Shown: positions 1 to 10,843 of the stretch, piece by piece
Numbering within the stretch: position 1 is the first letter of the stretch
Layout: each line of letters begins with the position of its first letter
From: Marinobacter segnicrescens
GTDB lineage: Bacteria; Pseudomonadota; Gammaproteobacteria; Pseudomonadales; Oleiphilaceae
Assembly: GCF_900111555.1 (NCBI RefSeq)
Contig: NZ_FOHZ01000007.1
Span: forward strand, 62,001-126,000
DNA: 64,000 bases
Direction of reading: 5' to 3'
The notes under the pieces: generated by a model
What the model was told of the DNA's origin: nothing
Databases searched by the model: none
What the model saw: only the letters and a program-made list of their open reading frames with translations
Made by a program: the position numbers and the translations under genes

Positions 1-6
1 TTTACG

Positions 7-12
7 TATAAT
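7..12 (+). promoter_or_regulatory. -10 box of tRNA-Pro promoter
   Basis: A perfect TATAAT lies 13 bases before the mature tRNA start. The matching -35 box would lie outside the window, so only half of the promoter is visible. Confidence 0.55.
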
Positions 13-25
13 ACCGCCCGTGATT

Positions 26-102
<77 letters not shown>

Positions 103-112
103 TTCCTTCCCG

Positions 113-700
113 CTATTCCAGTTTTCCCAGCAGTCCTTTTTTGATCTTCGGCCAGTCCAGGTCCGTGATGCTGTACATCACCGAGTCCCGCACATAGCCA
201 TCCTGAACCACCATATGCCGCCGTAGTACACCTTCCCTTTGAGCGCCCAGCCGTTCGATGGCTTTCTGCGAACGCAGGTTCCGTGCATCCGTCTTCAGCT
301 CCACCCGGTAGGCACCCAGTTCCTCAAGCGCATGCCTGAGCAGCAGGTACTTGGCCTCGGTATTTACCGGCGTGCGCTGGTAGTCGTGTCCCAGCCAGGT
401 GTAACCGATCTCCAGGACATGGTCCCGGGGACGGACATTCAGGTAACGGGTACTGCCCATAAGAACCCCGGTATCCGGACTAACCAGCACATACGGGTAG
501 TGCAGCTGCTTACTCGCCAGGTCCAGCGCCTGATGTACCCAACGCTCGGCATCGGGCCGGCTGGTGAAGGCGCCGGTGGGCAGGTACGCCCAATCCTCCT
601 GCCTTTGGCCGATTTCGAACAGACCGTCCACGTGAGCTGCGGTCAGTGGTTCCAGCCGTACGTGTCCGCCTTCAAGAACCGGTTGTTCAATCCTGAGCAT
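113..700 (-). CDS. GNAT family N-acetyltransferase, RimJ/RimL-like
   Basis: A 195-residue protein of the RimJ/RimL-type GNAT superfamily, which transfers an acetyl group from acetyl-CoA to an amine, often a protein N-terminus or a small molecule. The acetyl-CoA-binding core is around residues 97-115 ([12 protein letters not shown]), and the usual [16 protein letters not shown] segment is at 138-153. No signal peptide is seen, so it should be cytoplasmic. It is the last of three minus-strand genes spaced 28-36 bases apart, which probably form one transcript. The gene ends about 10 bases from the 3' end of tRNA-Pro and converges on it. The substrate cannot be told from the sequence. Confidence 0.85.
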   Translation of the reverse strand: MLRIEQPVLEGGHVRLEPLTAAHVDGLFEIGQRQEDWAYLPTGAFTSRPDAERWVHQALDLASKQLHYPYVLVSPDTGVLMGSTRYLNVRPRDHVLEIGYTWLGHDYQRTPVNTEAKYLLLRHALEELGAYRVELKTDARNLRSQKAIERLGAQREGVLRRHMVVQDGYVRDSVMYSITDLDWPKIKKGLLGKLE

Positions 701-736
701 AACTCGACCTTTTTCCGTTTTCCTTGTGAGAATGAC

Positions 737-1228
737 TTATTGCCAGAGTCCGTCACACATCACCGGATAGGTCGCCGGAGCAAAGCCGTCAAATCGGATA
801 TCCCGCACCCGGTTCAGGTCAGACCAGATCAGTTGGTGACCCTTCAACCGGCGGGTAATGCCGATTCTCTGCTGAAGCTTTTCGGCTTCCTCCGGAGTAG
901 CGTCACGGACCTCGCCCACCTCCCCGAACAGGCGGACAGCCGGCGCAGAACAGAACTGCCCCCGGAACAGCGACTTCAGCCAGAACCCGGTACTGCTGTT
1001 GACCCCCATCAGGCAAATCCGCTTATTGTGCTCAAAGTTCTCCGGCATCGCCTTCGAGTAGGCATCGAAGTAATAGCCGGTCATATCGCCTCGGAAGAAC
1101 ACATGACCGATGGGGGTTACGTGGGGATTGCCGTCAACATCGACCGTTGCGATGGAGAAAAAGCGGTTTGATTTCCGAGCATTGTCCAGAACCTGCAGAA
1201 TGGCAGGCCAGTTCTTTTGCAATTCCAT
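737..1228 (-). CDS. Pyridoxamine 5'-phosphate oxidase-like flavin-binding protein
   Basis: A 163-residue protein with the PNPOx-like split-barrel pattern: an N-terminal strand with FSIATVDVDGNPHVTPIGHV at about 24-43, then YYFDAYSKAMPENFEHNKRI typical of the second half of the fold. Members bind FMN, F420 or heme and reduce or oxidise small molecules. It is too diverged and too short to be called the PdxH vitamin B6 enzyme, which is over 200 residues. AAGGA lies 7 bases before the ATG. It sits between two GNAT genes on the same strand. The function is unknown beyond the fold. Confidence 0.75.
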   Translation of the reverse strand: MELQKNWPAILQVLDNARKSNRFFSIATVDVDGNPHVTPIGHVFFRGDMTGYYFDAYSKAMPENFEHNKRICLMGVNSSTGFWLKSLFRGQFCSAPAVRLFGEVGEVRDATPEEAEKLQQRIGITRRLKGHQLIWSDLNRVRDIRFDGFAPATYPVMCDGLWQ

Positions 1229-1256
1229 TTCCTGGTCCTTCAGATTTCAGTTTCTA

Positions 1257-1712
1257 TTACTCGCGCTTGAGCTGGTACACGATGAAATCACTGGGCCCAC
1301 CGGTGTAGCGATCATAGAACCCGCGACCGCGTTCGTTGAAGTGCTGGGTAATCCAGCGGAGGGCACTCCAGCCGCGCTCCTGCGCCAGTTTGCTTAAACG
1401 TGAAAAGATGGCATCAGCGGCCCCCGTACCCCTCGCTTCCGGGGCTACGAACATATCGTCAAGAAAGCCGAGATATCCCCCGGCCAGCGAACGGGGACAG
1501 GCACGAACATGGGCAATCCCCAGCGCCTTGCCCCTCTGGTCGCGGGCGATCAGCCCCTCAAGTTCATGGGCAGGATCCAGCAGCCAGTCCCAGACCTGGT
1601 CGGCGATCTGGTCAGTGATGGAGGTTTTATAGAATTCGGCGTAGCCGTCAAACAGGGGGCGCCAGTCCGGCTTGTCGTCGGCGGTTACGAAATCCACCCG
1701 GAATCCTTCCAT
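1257..1712 (-). CDS. GNAT family N-acetyltransferase
   Basis: A 151-residue GNAT protein. The acetyl-CoA pyrophosphate-binding loop is visible as VAPEARGTGAADAI at about residues 89-102 (pattern RxxGxG/A), after the beta-strand LGFLDDMF. The C-terminal FNERGRGFYDRYTGG corresponds to the usual motif B region, where FY near the end supports CoA binding. It is the first of three minus-strand genes, with 28 bases to the PNPOx-like gene. It is unrelated in detail to the second GNAT protein downstream. The substrate is unknown. Confidence 0.85.
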   Translation of the reverse strand: MEGFRVDFVTADDKPDWRPLFDGYAEFYKTSITDQIADQVWDWLLDPAHELEGLIARDQRGKALGIAHVRACPRSLAGGYLGFLDDMFVAPEARGTGAADAIFSRLSKLAQERGWSALRWITQHFNERGRGFYDRYTGGPSDFIVYQLKRE

Positions 1713-1799
1713 GATTCTTTATGCCTTTTGCCTGTGGGAGACACAAAGATTGGCACATTCCGGGGCACATTAGAACTTTGCAGGTCAGGTTGCTAGTCC

Positions 1800-1821
1800 G
1801 GGGGCTGACTATTCAGCCCCC
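1800..1821 (-). terminator. Hairpin downstream of carboxylesterase
   Basis: A 9-bp perfect stem (GGGGGCTGA/TCAGCCCCC) with a 4-base loop lies 14 bases past the carboxylesterase stop on the minus strand. No run of T follows, so it is either a weak terminator or a 3' end-stabilising stem. Confidence 0.4.
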
Positions 1822-1834
1822 GAAGCAGGCCAGG

Positions 1835-3799
1835 TCAGGGGGTTGGAATGGGGAACGAGATTTCCGGAAACGCTTCATCCAGCCCGGTTTCCACCGCGGG
1901 GGTCAGGTCGATGCGCAGGTAGGTATCGTTCTCGGCTGTGTACGCCGGCCAGTCCTGGCGGTCGATGGACGGGTCGCCGTTCCTGGCAAAGGAGGCCCAC
2001 AGGTCCAGGGACAGTTGGCTGACGTGGTCGTATTCCGCGGGGTCGATGCCGGGGTTGTCCGTGGTGGCGAACTTCTCCGGTGTCGGGTCCGGGTGGCCGG
2101 TCAGGCCCAGCAGGTAATGGGCGACGAAGCTGCCCGGGTAGTCAAACATGTAGACCAGCTCCACCCCGTGATAGGCGGAGGTACCGAAGTTGCGCCAGCC
2201 CGCCGGTACATGGTCGAACACATAGGCGTACACGCCTGACTCGTTGTACTCGGCCATCCACGGCATATACCACTTGAGCCCTTCCACAAGCGGAGGCAAG
2301 TCCCCGGTGTTGGCACCGGCCATTATGGGTACGTCGTGGTGTTCGCCGGCCTCGAAGGGATCGCGGATACCCATGGTCTGGTACCAACCATCGATATTGG
2401 GCCGGGCGGCAAAGCGGGCCTCGTTGGCGGCGGCCACGATCTCGGGCCAGGGAACCTGCCGCATGGCGGCCAGTACATCCGGCTCATCAGCGACGCCCAG
2501 AGCCTCCGCCAGCTTGATACCTTCTGCCTCCTGCGCTTCCAGCGGATTTTCCACCGGAATGGTCTGGTCAGAAGGCGCTGCCATACCGCTCTGCACAATG
2601 GCCTTGTGGAACAGCCCCTCCGCCAGCGGTGAATGCAGCAGCGAAAGGGTCTTGCCACCGCCACCGGACTCACCAAATATGGTCACGTTGTCCGGATCAC
2701 CGCCAAACCGGCTAATGTTCTCCTGCACCCACTGCAGCGCGGCCACCAGGTCCAGCTGACCGTAGTTGCCGGACGCATTGTTGTCGGATTCGTCCGTCAG
2801 TGCCGGATGGGCCAGATAGCCGAAGGGGCCTAGACGGTGGTTAACCGTCACCACAATGGTGCCTCTGCCTGGCAGTGAAGTGTTGTTGAAGCCCTTGGTG
2901 TTGCCGGTCAGGATGGCAAAACCGCCCCCGTGGAACCAGACCATGACCGGCAGAGGTTCATCGCCGGCATCTTTGGGAACGGTGACGTTCAGGTAGAGGC
3001 TGTCTTCACTCATGCCGCCTTCGCCGAAGGCCTCATTAGCCGGGTCCTGGGCGGACTGGTCGGCCCAGGCGATAGCCTCGCGCACGCCCCGCCAGCCGTC
3101 ATGGGCTACCGGCGGCTTCCAGCGCAACTCACCTAGGGGCGGTTTGGCATAGGGAATGCCATAGAACCCCCAGGCCTGGTCATCCGTAGTGGTGAACCCC
3201 CTCAGCACACCGAGGCTGGTACGCACCACCTTGCGGTCACTCTGGGCCCGGGCTACCAGTTCCACTGCCTCCTCGGCATTGCGCAGTCGGCGAGGCCTGG
3301 GGTCCGTATCGTTGAATACCTCTTCGCCCGCGGCATTCAGCGCCGCCATTAGCTCCGCAACCGCCGTGCTACGGGCGAACTCTTCCGGTGGCTGATCCAT
3401 CGTAAGCCTGTCGGCGTACCCGGCGACAATCTTCGCGGCCGCCCGGGAGACATCAATGCCATTGTTCAGGTCGCCATCGTGGTCAAGGGTCTGGATAAGC
3501 ACCGCCAGGTTGGTGGCCTTGTCATCAAACGCTTCGGCATCGGGAAAGTGGTTCCATGCCGAGAGGTTACGGATACTGTCCAGCCGCTCCAGCCGGATAC
3601 GGTCCAGGGCGTCCCTGATCTTTTGAAGACGTTCACCCGGGTTCCAGGCGGAACGCTCATGGGCGCGGTCCGAGGCCTGGTCCGACAAGGCATGGACGGT
3701 CGTACTGAGGCCACCAAGGGACAATCCGGTTGCCACGCAGGATATCAGGGAGGCCCGTCTGATTTGTCTGAACAGCCGTGATTTGCAGGAAGGAGCCAT
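1835..3799 (-). CDS. Secreted type-B carboxylesterase with long N-terminal extension
   Basis: A 654-residue alpha/beta hydrolase of the carboxylesterase type B family. A signal peptide is seen at 1-37 (RRASLISCVATGLSLGG, cleavage near VHA). Residues about 40-190 are a helical extension not found in the core family; within it DHDGDLNNGID (106-116) resembles an EF-hand or dockerin calcium loop. The hydrolase starts near 195 and holds the oxyanion HGGGF (290-294), the nucleophile elbow FGESGGGG (Ser378) and a late AYHGVELVYMF that fits the catalytic His. GGAGAG precedes the ATG by 4 bases. It probably cleaves esters in the periplasm or outside the cell. The next minus-strand gene is also a secreted esterase. 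Confidence 0.88.
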   Translation of the reverse strand: MAPSCKSRLFRQIRRASLISCVATGLSLGGLSTTVHALSDQASDRAHERSAWNPGERLQKIRDALDRIRLERLDSIRNLSAWNHFPDAEAFDDKATNLAVLIQTLDHDGDLNNGIDVSRAAAKIVAGYADRLTMDQPPEEFARSTAVAELMAALNAAGEEVFNDTDPRPRRLRNAEEAVELVARAQSDRKVVRTSLGVLRGFTTTDDQAWGFYGIPYAKPPLGELRWKPPVAHDGWRGVREAIAWADQSAQDPANEAFGEGGMSEDSLYLNVTVPKDAGDEPLPVMVWFHGGGFAILTGNTKGFNNTSLPGRGTIVVTVNHRLGPFGYLAHPALTDESDNNASGNYGQLDLVAALQWVQENISRFGGDPDNVTIFGESGGGGKTLSLLHSPLAEGLFHKAIVQSGMAAPSDQTIPVENPLEAQEAEGIKLAEALGVADEPDVLAAMRQVPWPEIVAAANEARFAARPNIDGWYQTMGIRDPFEAGEHHDVPIMAGANTGDLPPLVEGLKWYMPWMAEYNESGVYAYVFDHVPAGWRNFGTSAYHGVELVYMFDYPGSFVAHYLLGLTGHPDPTPEKFATTDNPGIDPAEYDHVSQLSLDLWASFARNGDPSIDRQDWPAYTAENDTYLRIDLTPAVETGLDEAFPEISFPIPTP

Positions 3800-3887
3800 G
3801 CGTCTCTCCGTTTATCATCGAGAGGGGGGAATATCGGGACCGACGGCGTAACAGCCCCGGGTTGTATGAGCCAGAGCCGGCCAGGTG

Positions 3888-5440
<1,553 letters not shown>

Positions 5441-6727
5441 ATGGACAACGCCCCCCAACTTTCACCAGAAGCACGGCTCCAGGCCATCCTGGACGGCACC
5501 CGTGCAGGTACCTGGGAATGGAACCTTGATACCGGTGAAGTGCTCGTCAACCATCGCTGGGCCGAGATGCTGGGTTATGAGCCTGATGAACTGATGCCCA
5601 TGACCTATGAACTCTGGCAGTCCCTCAGCCATCCCAGTGACCGGGAGCGCGCAAAAGCCCTTATGGCGCGGCACCTGCGCGGAGAAACACCCTATTTTGA
5701 CTGCGTGGTCCGGCTACGCCACAAACGGGGCCACTGGCGCTGGATCCATACCCGCGGTCGCCGCCTGTCGGACAGCGATCCGGCCATCAACTGGGTGTGC
5801 GGCACCCACCTGGATATTTCCGGAGAAAGGGAAACCCAGCACCGTCTGCAACGACTGGCAGAGTCCCTGCCTGGCGTTATATACACCTTTGTGATGAAAG
5901 TGGATGGGAGCTTCGGGTTCAGTTACGTCAGCCAGAAGAGTATCGATTTTTACGGGATACCTCCGGAACTCGCACTGCAGGATCCTGACGCCATTTTTGA
6001 CATCATCGTTAACGAGGATCTCGGCCACGTCCATGCATCAATAGAGCGTTCCGCCAGGAATATGGAGGAATGGCGCTGTCAGTATCGGGTGCAGCTGGCA
6101 GGTGAGGTCAGATGGATGGAGGGCGTAGCCCAGCCGGAAAAAGACGAGGTCGGGCAGATCATCTGGCACGGCATGATTACGGAAATTACCGAGCGTAAGC
6201 AGCTGGAGCTGGAGCTGGAGAGGCTGTCGATCACCGACGAGCTGACCGGACTGTATAACCGGCGCCATATGCTGCGAACCCTGGAAGAGCAGATCGCCCG
6301 TGCCAAACGCTATCAGGAGGTGTTCTCGGTCATCGCGCTGGACGTGGACCACTTCAAGCAGATCAATGACTCCTGGGGCCACCTGGTCGGTGACCAGGTG
6401 CTGATCCAGTTTGCCGGTGTGCTGTCGGCAAGGGTACGGCGGACGGATGTGGTGGCCCGCACTGGCGGCGAGGAATTCCTGATCCTGTTACCCAACACCA
6501 CTAACCAGGATGCACACCGGGTTGCGGAAGCCCTTCGGGAAGCCACCGAGCGGGAAGACTTCCGCAACGAAGATAGCGAAACCTTCACCGTGACCATGAG
6601 CGGCGGTGTGGTGACCTGGGACGATGGCCTGGCTTCCATCCGTGAACTGTTGTCTCGATGTGACCAGAGACTGTACCAGGCCAAGCGCGAAGGCCGTAAC
6701 CGGATCGTTGTTTCCGATCAGCCCTGA
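5441..6727 (+). CDS. PAS-PAS-GGDEF diguanylate cyclase
   Basis: A 428-residue cytoplasmic sensor protein that should make cyclic di-GMP from two GTP. Two PAS domains occupy about residues 10-130 (with the PAC-like RLRHKRGHWRWIHTRGR) and 140-255, followed by a GGDEF domain from about 260. The active-site motif is GGEEF (342-346), and RRTD (333-336) lies exactly five residues earlier, which is the product-inhibition I-site. No membrane segment is seen. The start at 5441 is preferred because GGAAGG lies just upstream; the frame also opens at 5372 without such support. The last 10 bases overlap the convergent MaoC-type gene. The PAS ligand is unknown. Confidence 0.92.
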   Translation: MDNAPQLSPEARLQAILDGTRAGTWEWNLDTGEVLVNHRWAEMLGYEPDELMPMTYELWQSLSHPSDRERAKALMARHLRGETPYFDCVVRLRHKRGHWRWIHTRGRRLSDSDPAINWVCGTHLDISGERETQHRLQRLAESLPGVIYTFVMKVDGSFGFSYVSQKSIDFYGIPPELALQDPDAIFDIIVNEDLGHVHASIERSARNMEEWRCQYRVQLAGEVRWMEGVAQPEKDEVGQIIWHGMITEITERKQLELELERLSITDELTGLYNRRHMLRTLEEQIARAKRYQEVFSVIALDVDHFKQINDSWGHLVGDQVLIQFAGVLSARVRRTDVVARTGGEEFLILLPNTTNQDAHRVAEALREATEREDFRNEDSETFTVTMSGGVVTWDDGLASIRELLSRCDQRLYQAKREGRNRIVVSDQP

Positions 6728-7152
6728 GGACGGCGGTCCACCATGTTGGTGGCGTAGCCGTCGGCGACGACCTTGCCCTTCACCGTACACACCGTCTTCA
6801 CCTTGACCCTGCGACGGCGCTCGTCGATCTCTTCTATCGTAGCCGTGGCAGTCACGGTATCGCCAATATGCACCGGGGCCTTGAACCGCAGTTGCTGGTC
6901 CACGTAAATAGCGCCGGGGCCAGGCAGGCGCGTACCCAGCACGGTGGAGATCAGCCCGGCACTGAACATGCCATGGACAATGCGCTGGCCGAAGGCCGTT
7001 TCAGCGGCGAACTCCGCGTTCATATGGACCGGGTTATCATCGCCGGTAATACCGGCAAACAGGACTACGTCCGCTTCGGTGATAGTCTTGGCATAGCTGG
7101 CGCTCATGCCCACTTCCAGGTCTTCCAGGTAATAGCCGTGGAGGTCACTCAT
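6718..7152 (-). CDS. MaoC family (R)-specific enoyl-CoA hydratase-like protein
   Basis: A 144-residue hot-dog-fold protein. It has the hydratase 2 motif FAGITGDDNPVH (32-43), in which Asp38 and His43 match the catalytic pair of (R)-specific enoyl-CoA hydratases, and RIVHGMFSAGLIS (57-69). Such enzymes hydrate trans-2-enoyl-CoA to (R)-3-hydroxyacyl-CoA, linking fatty-acid beta-oxidation to other acyl-CoA routes such as polyester synthesis. No polyester synthase gene is nearby, so the pathway is open. Its 3' end overlaps the diguanylate cyclase by 10 bases in convergent orientation. Confidence 0.88.
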   Translation of the reverse strand: MSDLHGYYLEDLEVGMSASYAKTITEADVVLFAGITGDDNPVHMNAEFAAETAFGQRIVHGMFSAGLISTVLGTRLPGPGAIYVDQQLRFKAPVHIGDTVTATATIEEIDERRRRVKVKTVCTVKGKVVADGYATNMVDRRPQG

Positions 7153-7261
7153 GCTCGTTTCCCTTGGTACGGTTGATCTTGGAATGGATTAGTAGGATGT
7201 TTATATAGGCGCTGACCTGCAGCGCAGCCCCCACCAATCCATAACAACACGGTAGCGAAGT

Positions 7262-8692
7262 ATGTATATAAACGGCACCTGGGTCGACACTGACCACACC
7301 TTCGACGTCACCAACCCCGCCAATGGCGAAGTTATCGGCCAGGTGCCGGATGCCAGCGCCGCGCAGATTGACGAAGCCATCGGTGCAGCCCACGAAGCCT
7401 TCTTCAGCTGGCGCCGGACCACCGCCTACGAGCGCTCGGCCCTGCTGTACCGGGCCTGGCAGCTGATGATGGAACAGAAACGGGAACTGGCGGAACTGAT
7501 GACCCGGGAGCAGGGCAAACCCCTGAAAGCCTCCCTGAATGAAGTCCAGTACGGCGCCGACTTCCTGCTGTGGTTTGCTGAAGAAGCCAAGCGCCTCTAC
7601 GGCCAGAGCATCCCTTCCGCGCGCCCGGACCAGCGCTTCTGGGTGCAGCAGCAACCGGTGGGCGTGGTCGGCGCCATTACCCCCTGGAACTACCCCATTT
7701 CCATGATCACGCGCAAGGTGGGCCCGGCCCTTGCTGCCGGCTGCACCGTGGTACTCAAGCCTGCGGAAAGCACCCCGCTGTGCGCCATGGCCATGTTCCG
7801 CATCTTTGAGCAGGCGGGCTTTCCCAAGGGCGTGGTCAACCTGATCACCAAGAAGGACCCGGTGCCCGTGGGTACGGCCCTGTGCGAAGACCCCCGGGTA
7901 CGAAAACTCACCTTCACCGGCTCCACCGCCGTGGGCAAATTACTGAACGAGCGGGCGGCCCGGCACATGAAGCGGGTGTCCATGGAACTGGGCGGCCACG
8001 CCCCGGCGCTGGTGTTTGCGGATGCAGACCCGGTCCATGCCGCCAAGGGCCTGTCGCTGGTGAAGTTCCTCAATACCGGCCAGGCCTGCATCAGCCCCAA
8101 CCGGATCCTGGTGCAACGAGAGGTGATGGGGCCGTTCCTGGAGGAGCTGAGCAAACGCATCAACACCATGAAAGCCGGCAACGGTATGGAGGAGGGCGTT
8201 CGCATCGGGCCGCTGATCAATGACGTGGCCGTACGCAAGGTGGACAACCAGGTGAAGGACGCTGTCGCCAAGGGCGCCCGGGTACTGAACGGCGGGGAGC
8301 GACTGCAGACACCGGAGCTGGCCGGCGGTCACTTCTACGCACCCACGCTGCTGGCCGACGTCACCCCGGAAATGCTGATCTACCGGGAGGAGACCTTCGG
8401 CCCGGTGGCCGCAGTCATTCCCTTCGATACCGAGGAAGAAGCCATCGCCATGGCCAACGACACCCGGTACGGCCTGGCGGCGTACATCTATTCCGAGAAC
8501 CTGTCCCGCTGCATGCGGGTGTTCGAGGCGCTGGATTTCGGCATTATCGGCATTAACGACATCAACCCCACCAGTGCTGCGGCGCCCTTCGGTGGTATGA
8601 AGGAAAGCGGCCTGGGCCGGGAAGGCGCACAGGAAGGCATCCAGGAATACCTGGAAACCAAGCTCGGCGGTATCGCCGTGGCCGGGGCCTGA
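7262..8692 (+). CDS. gabD: NAD(P)-dependent aldehyde dehydrogenase, succinate-semialdehyde type
   Basis: A 476-residue member of the aldehyde dehydrogenase superfamily. The catalytic cysteine is Cys276 in GQACISPNR and the general base Glu242 in MELGGHAP. The cofactor-binding segments PWNYPISM (141-148) and FTGSTAVGK (218-226) are intact. Family resemblance is to NAD-dependent succinate-semialdehyde dehydrogenases (GabD), which oxidise succinate semialdehyde to succinate. No GABA transaminase or transporter lies nearby, so the substrate assignment is by family only. It is divergent from the MaoC gene and converges on the ABC exporter gene with a 6-base gap. Confidence 0.85.
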   Translation: MYINGTWVDTDHTFDVTNPANGEVIGQVPDASAAQIDEAIGAAHEAFFSWRRTTAYERSALLYRAWQLMMEQKRELAELMTREQGKPLKASLNEVQYGADFLLWFAEEAKRLYGQSIPSARPDQRFWVQQQPVGVVGAITPWNYPISMITRKVGPALAAGCTVVLKPAESTPLCAMAMFRIFEQAGFPKGVVNLITKKDPVPVGTALCEDPRVRKLTFTGSTAVGKLLNERAARHMKRVSMELGGHAPALVFADADPVHAAKGLSLVKFLNTGQACISPNRILVQREVMGPFLEELSKRINTMKAGNGMEEGVRIGPLINDVAVRKVDNQVKDAVAKGARVLNGGERLQTPELAGGHFYAPTLLADVTPEMLIYREETFGPVAAVIPFDTEEEAIAMANDTRYGLAAYIYSENLSRCMRVFEALDFGIIGINDINPTSAAAPFGGMKESGLGREGAQEGIQEYLETKLGGIAVAGA

Positions 8693-8698
8693 ACCCGG

Positions 8699-10516
8699 TC
8701 AGTCAGGTCCTGTCGGTGAGGCCCCGGCCTCGCCGTCTTCCTGCTGGCGCAGCCACAGATCCGCGTAGCGCCCGCCGGCAGTGAGCAGCTCCCGGTGGGT
8801 GCCCCGCTCCACAATCCGGCCTCCGTCCATCACCAGAATGGTATCGGCATCCCGCACCGTCGACAGACGGTGGGCGATGACCAGGGTGGTACGCTGTTCA
8901 CTGACCTCCCGCAGGGCTTCCAGGATCACCTGTTCCGATACCGAGTCCAGGGATGACGTGGCCTCGTCCAGGATCAGGATTGGCGGATTCTTGAGGAATA
9001 CCCGGGCGATGGCCACCCGCTGCTTCTCTCCCCCGGACAGCTTCAGACCCCGCTCACCCACCCGGGTCTGATAGCCCTGGGGCAAGGATTCGATGAAGTG
9101 GTCCAGGTGGGCCAGTTTCGCGGCCCGCCGCACCTCTTCCTCACTGGCACCCGGGCGGCCATAGGCCAGGTTCTGGTACAGGGTGTCATTGAACAGCACC
9201 GTGTCCTGGGGCACCACACCAATGGCGGAGCGCAGGCTGTCCTGGGTGACGGTGCGGATATCCTGGCCGTCGATGGTGATACGCCCGCCATCCACGTCGA
9301 AAAATCGGAACAGCAGCCGGGCCAGGGTGGACTTGCCGGCCCCGCTGGCCCCCACCACCGCCACCTTGTGGCCGGCAGGGATCTCGAAGCTCACATCATG
9401 GAGAATGGTGCGGTCGGGCTGGTATCCAAACCGCACTGACTCGAACCGAACCGAGCCACCCGCGGCACCAAGCTGGCCCGCATCCGGGGCGTCAGTCACC
9501 GCCGCAGGCTCGCCCAGAAGCCCGAACAGCCGCTCCACATTGACCAGCGCCTGGCGAATTTCCCGGTACACAAAGCCCAGGGCATTCAGGGGAATAAACA
9601 ACTGGATCAGGTAGGCGTTGATCATGGTGAAGTCCCCCAGGGTGATGGCACCACTGGCCACCTCCTGCACGGCCATGGCCATGATGACGATCAGCGCCAC
9701 GCCGATGATCAGGGCCTGGCCGGTATTAAGCGCGGCCAGCGACAGTCGGTTATTCAGCCGTGCCCGCTCCCACTCCTGCAGGTCCTCGTCGTAGCGCTGA
9801 GCCTCGAATTCCTCGTTGTTGAAATACTTCACCGTCTCATAGTTGAGCAGGCTGTCCACCGCCCGTGAGTTGGACTGGTTGTCCCGGGCGTTAGCTTCCC
9901 GAACAAAGCGGGTGCGCCATTCCGTGACGCGGATGGAGAACACCACATACACCACCACCGCCACCAGAATGGCCAGCACATAGCCGGGGCTGAATGCCCA
10001 CAGCAGGATGGCAGACACCATCAGGATCTCGAGGATGGTGGGGATAATATTGAACAGGGTGAAGCGCAGCAGGAAGCTGATACCGTTGGTGCCCCGCTCA
10101 ATGTCACGGGCCAGGCCGCCGGTCTTGCGATCCAGGTGAAAGCCCAGGGCCAGCTGATGCAGGTGACGGAACACCCGCAGCGACACCCGCCGCATGGCAC
10201 GCTCTGCCACCCGGGCAAACACCGCATCCCGCAGCTCACTGAACAGGGTACTGCCAAACCGTAACAGGCCATAGGCCACCACCAGCATCACTGGAATCCA
10301 CAAAAGGATCTGCTCTGAACTGGTAGTATCCAGGTAGTCAACGATGTACTTGAGCGCTACCGGCGTAGCCACGGTCGCCAGCTTCGCCATCACCAGCAAA
10401 ACCACAGACAGCACCACCCGGCCCCGGTACTCTGCCAAATAGGGCCAGAGCCCGGCGATGATCTTCCAGTCCGGCTTGTGGTTGGCGGGGTAGTCGTTGT
10501 CGGCGTAGGCTCGCAA
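8699..10516 (-). CDS. ABC exporter, ATM1/HMT1-type fused permease-ATPase
   Basis: A 605-residue half-transporter with an N-terminal six-helix membrane domain (about 25-320) and a C-terminal nucleotide-binding domain. The latter has Walker A VVGASGAGKST, the signature LSGGE, Walker B ILILDEATSSLD and the H-loop VIAHRLS. NEEFEAQRYDEDLQEWERARL and the segment DRKTGGLARDIERGTNGI are typical of the mitochondrial Atm1/heavy-metal-tolerance group, which exports glutathione-linked or metal-thiol compounds. The first 15 residues are hydrophilic. It is divergent from a second ABC exporter, and the shared upstream gap carries hairpin copy 1. Confidence 0.9.
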   Translation of the reverse strand: MRAYADNDYPANHKPDWKIIAGLWPYLAEYRGRVVLSVVLLVMAKLATVATPVALKYIVDYLDTTSSEQILLWIPVMLVVAYGLLRFGSTLFSELRDAVFARVAERAMRRVSLRVFRHLHQLALGFHLDRKTGGLARDIERGTNGISFLLRFTLFNIIPTILEILMVSAILLWAFSPGYVLAILVAVVVYVVFSIRVTEWRTRFVREANARDNQSNSRAVDSLLNYETVKYFNNEEFEAQRYDEDLQEWERARLNNRLSLAALNTGQALIIGVALIVIMAMAVQEVASGAITLGDFTMINAYLIQLFIPLNALGFVYREIRQALVNVERLFGLLGEPAAVTDAPDAGQLGAAGGSVRFESVRFGYQPDRTILHDVSFEIPAGHKVAVVGASGAGKSTLARLLFRFFDVDGGRITIDGQDIRTVTQDSLRSAIGVVPQDTVLFNDTLYQNLAYGRPGASEEEVRRAAKLAHLDHFIESLPQGYQTRVGERGLKLSGGEKQRVAIARVFLKNPPILILDEATSSLDSVSEQVILEALREVSEQRTTLVIAHRLSTVRDADTILVMDGGRIVERGTHRELLTAGGRYADLWLRQQEDGEAGASPTGPD

Positions 10517-10630
10517 GGGTCAGTTCCGGTCAGAGGGTGGATCAATCGGGCATGATAGACCGTAGAATAGCGGTATACGACCCTGGATCCGATATCGGCA
10601 AACACCAAAGCGATCGCACGACAGTCCAGT

Positions 10631-10713
10631 AGAACGGGTCCGTGGAGGGCTTTCCGGAACAGTCAGAAAAACCCAAGTTTTTCGTTCCGGAAGGCCCTCC
10701 CCGGGACCGTTCC
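10631..10713 (+). repeat. Conserved-core hairpin, copy 1
   Basis: One of six related elements. The left arm (10631-10660) pairs with the right arm (10684-10713) at 25 of 30 positions, and two of the mismatches are G-T wobbles. The centre (10661-10683) reads AGTCAGAAAAAC, then a short loop, then GTTTTTC. It lies between the two divergent ABC exporters, so it is upstream of both genes, which argues against a simple terminator role for this copy. Confidence 0.85.
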
Positions 10714-10751
10714 ACCCCCAAACCAACAGGCGAAACAAACCAAAACCCGGA

Positions 10752-10757
10752 CAGGAG
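10752..10757 (+). promoter_or_regulatory. Ribosome-binding site in front of an ATA codon
   Basis: CAGGAG lies 8 bases before an ATA codon at 10766 that opens the exporter frame. No ATG, GTG or TTG exists in this frame between here and 10844. See the exporter entry. Confidence 0.45.
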
Positions 10758-10843
10758 TCAAAACCATAATACGCCAACACAGAAGCGCCTTCGCCCTGGC
10801 CCGGAACTTCATCCTGCCCTACCGCAAGGCCGTAGCCGGCGCC

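Larger units (their letters stand above)
10517..10765. other. Divergent promoter region of the two ABC exporters
   Basis: This gap separates the two divergent exporter genes and contains hairpin copy 1. Apart from that element I see no further gene or RNA. Confidence 0.5.
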
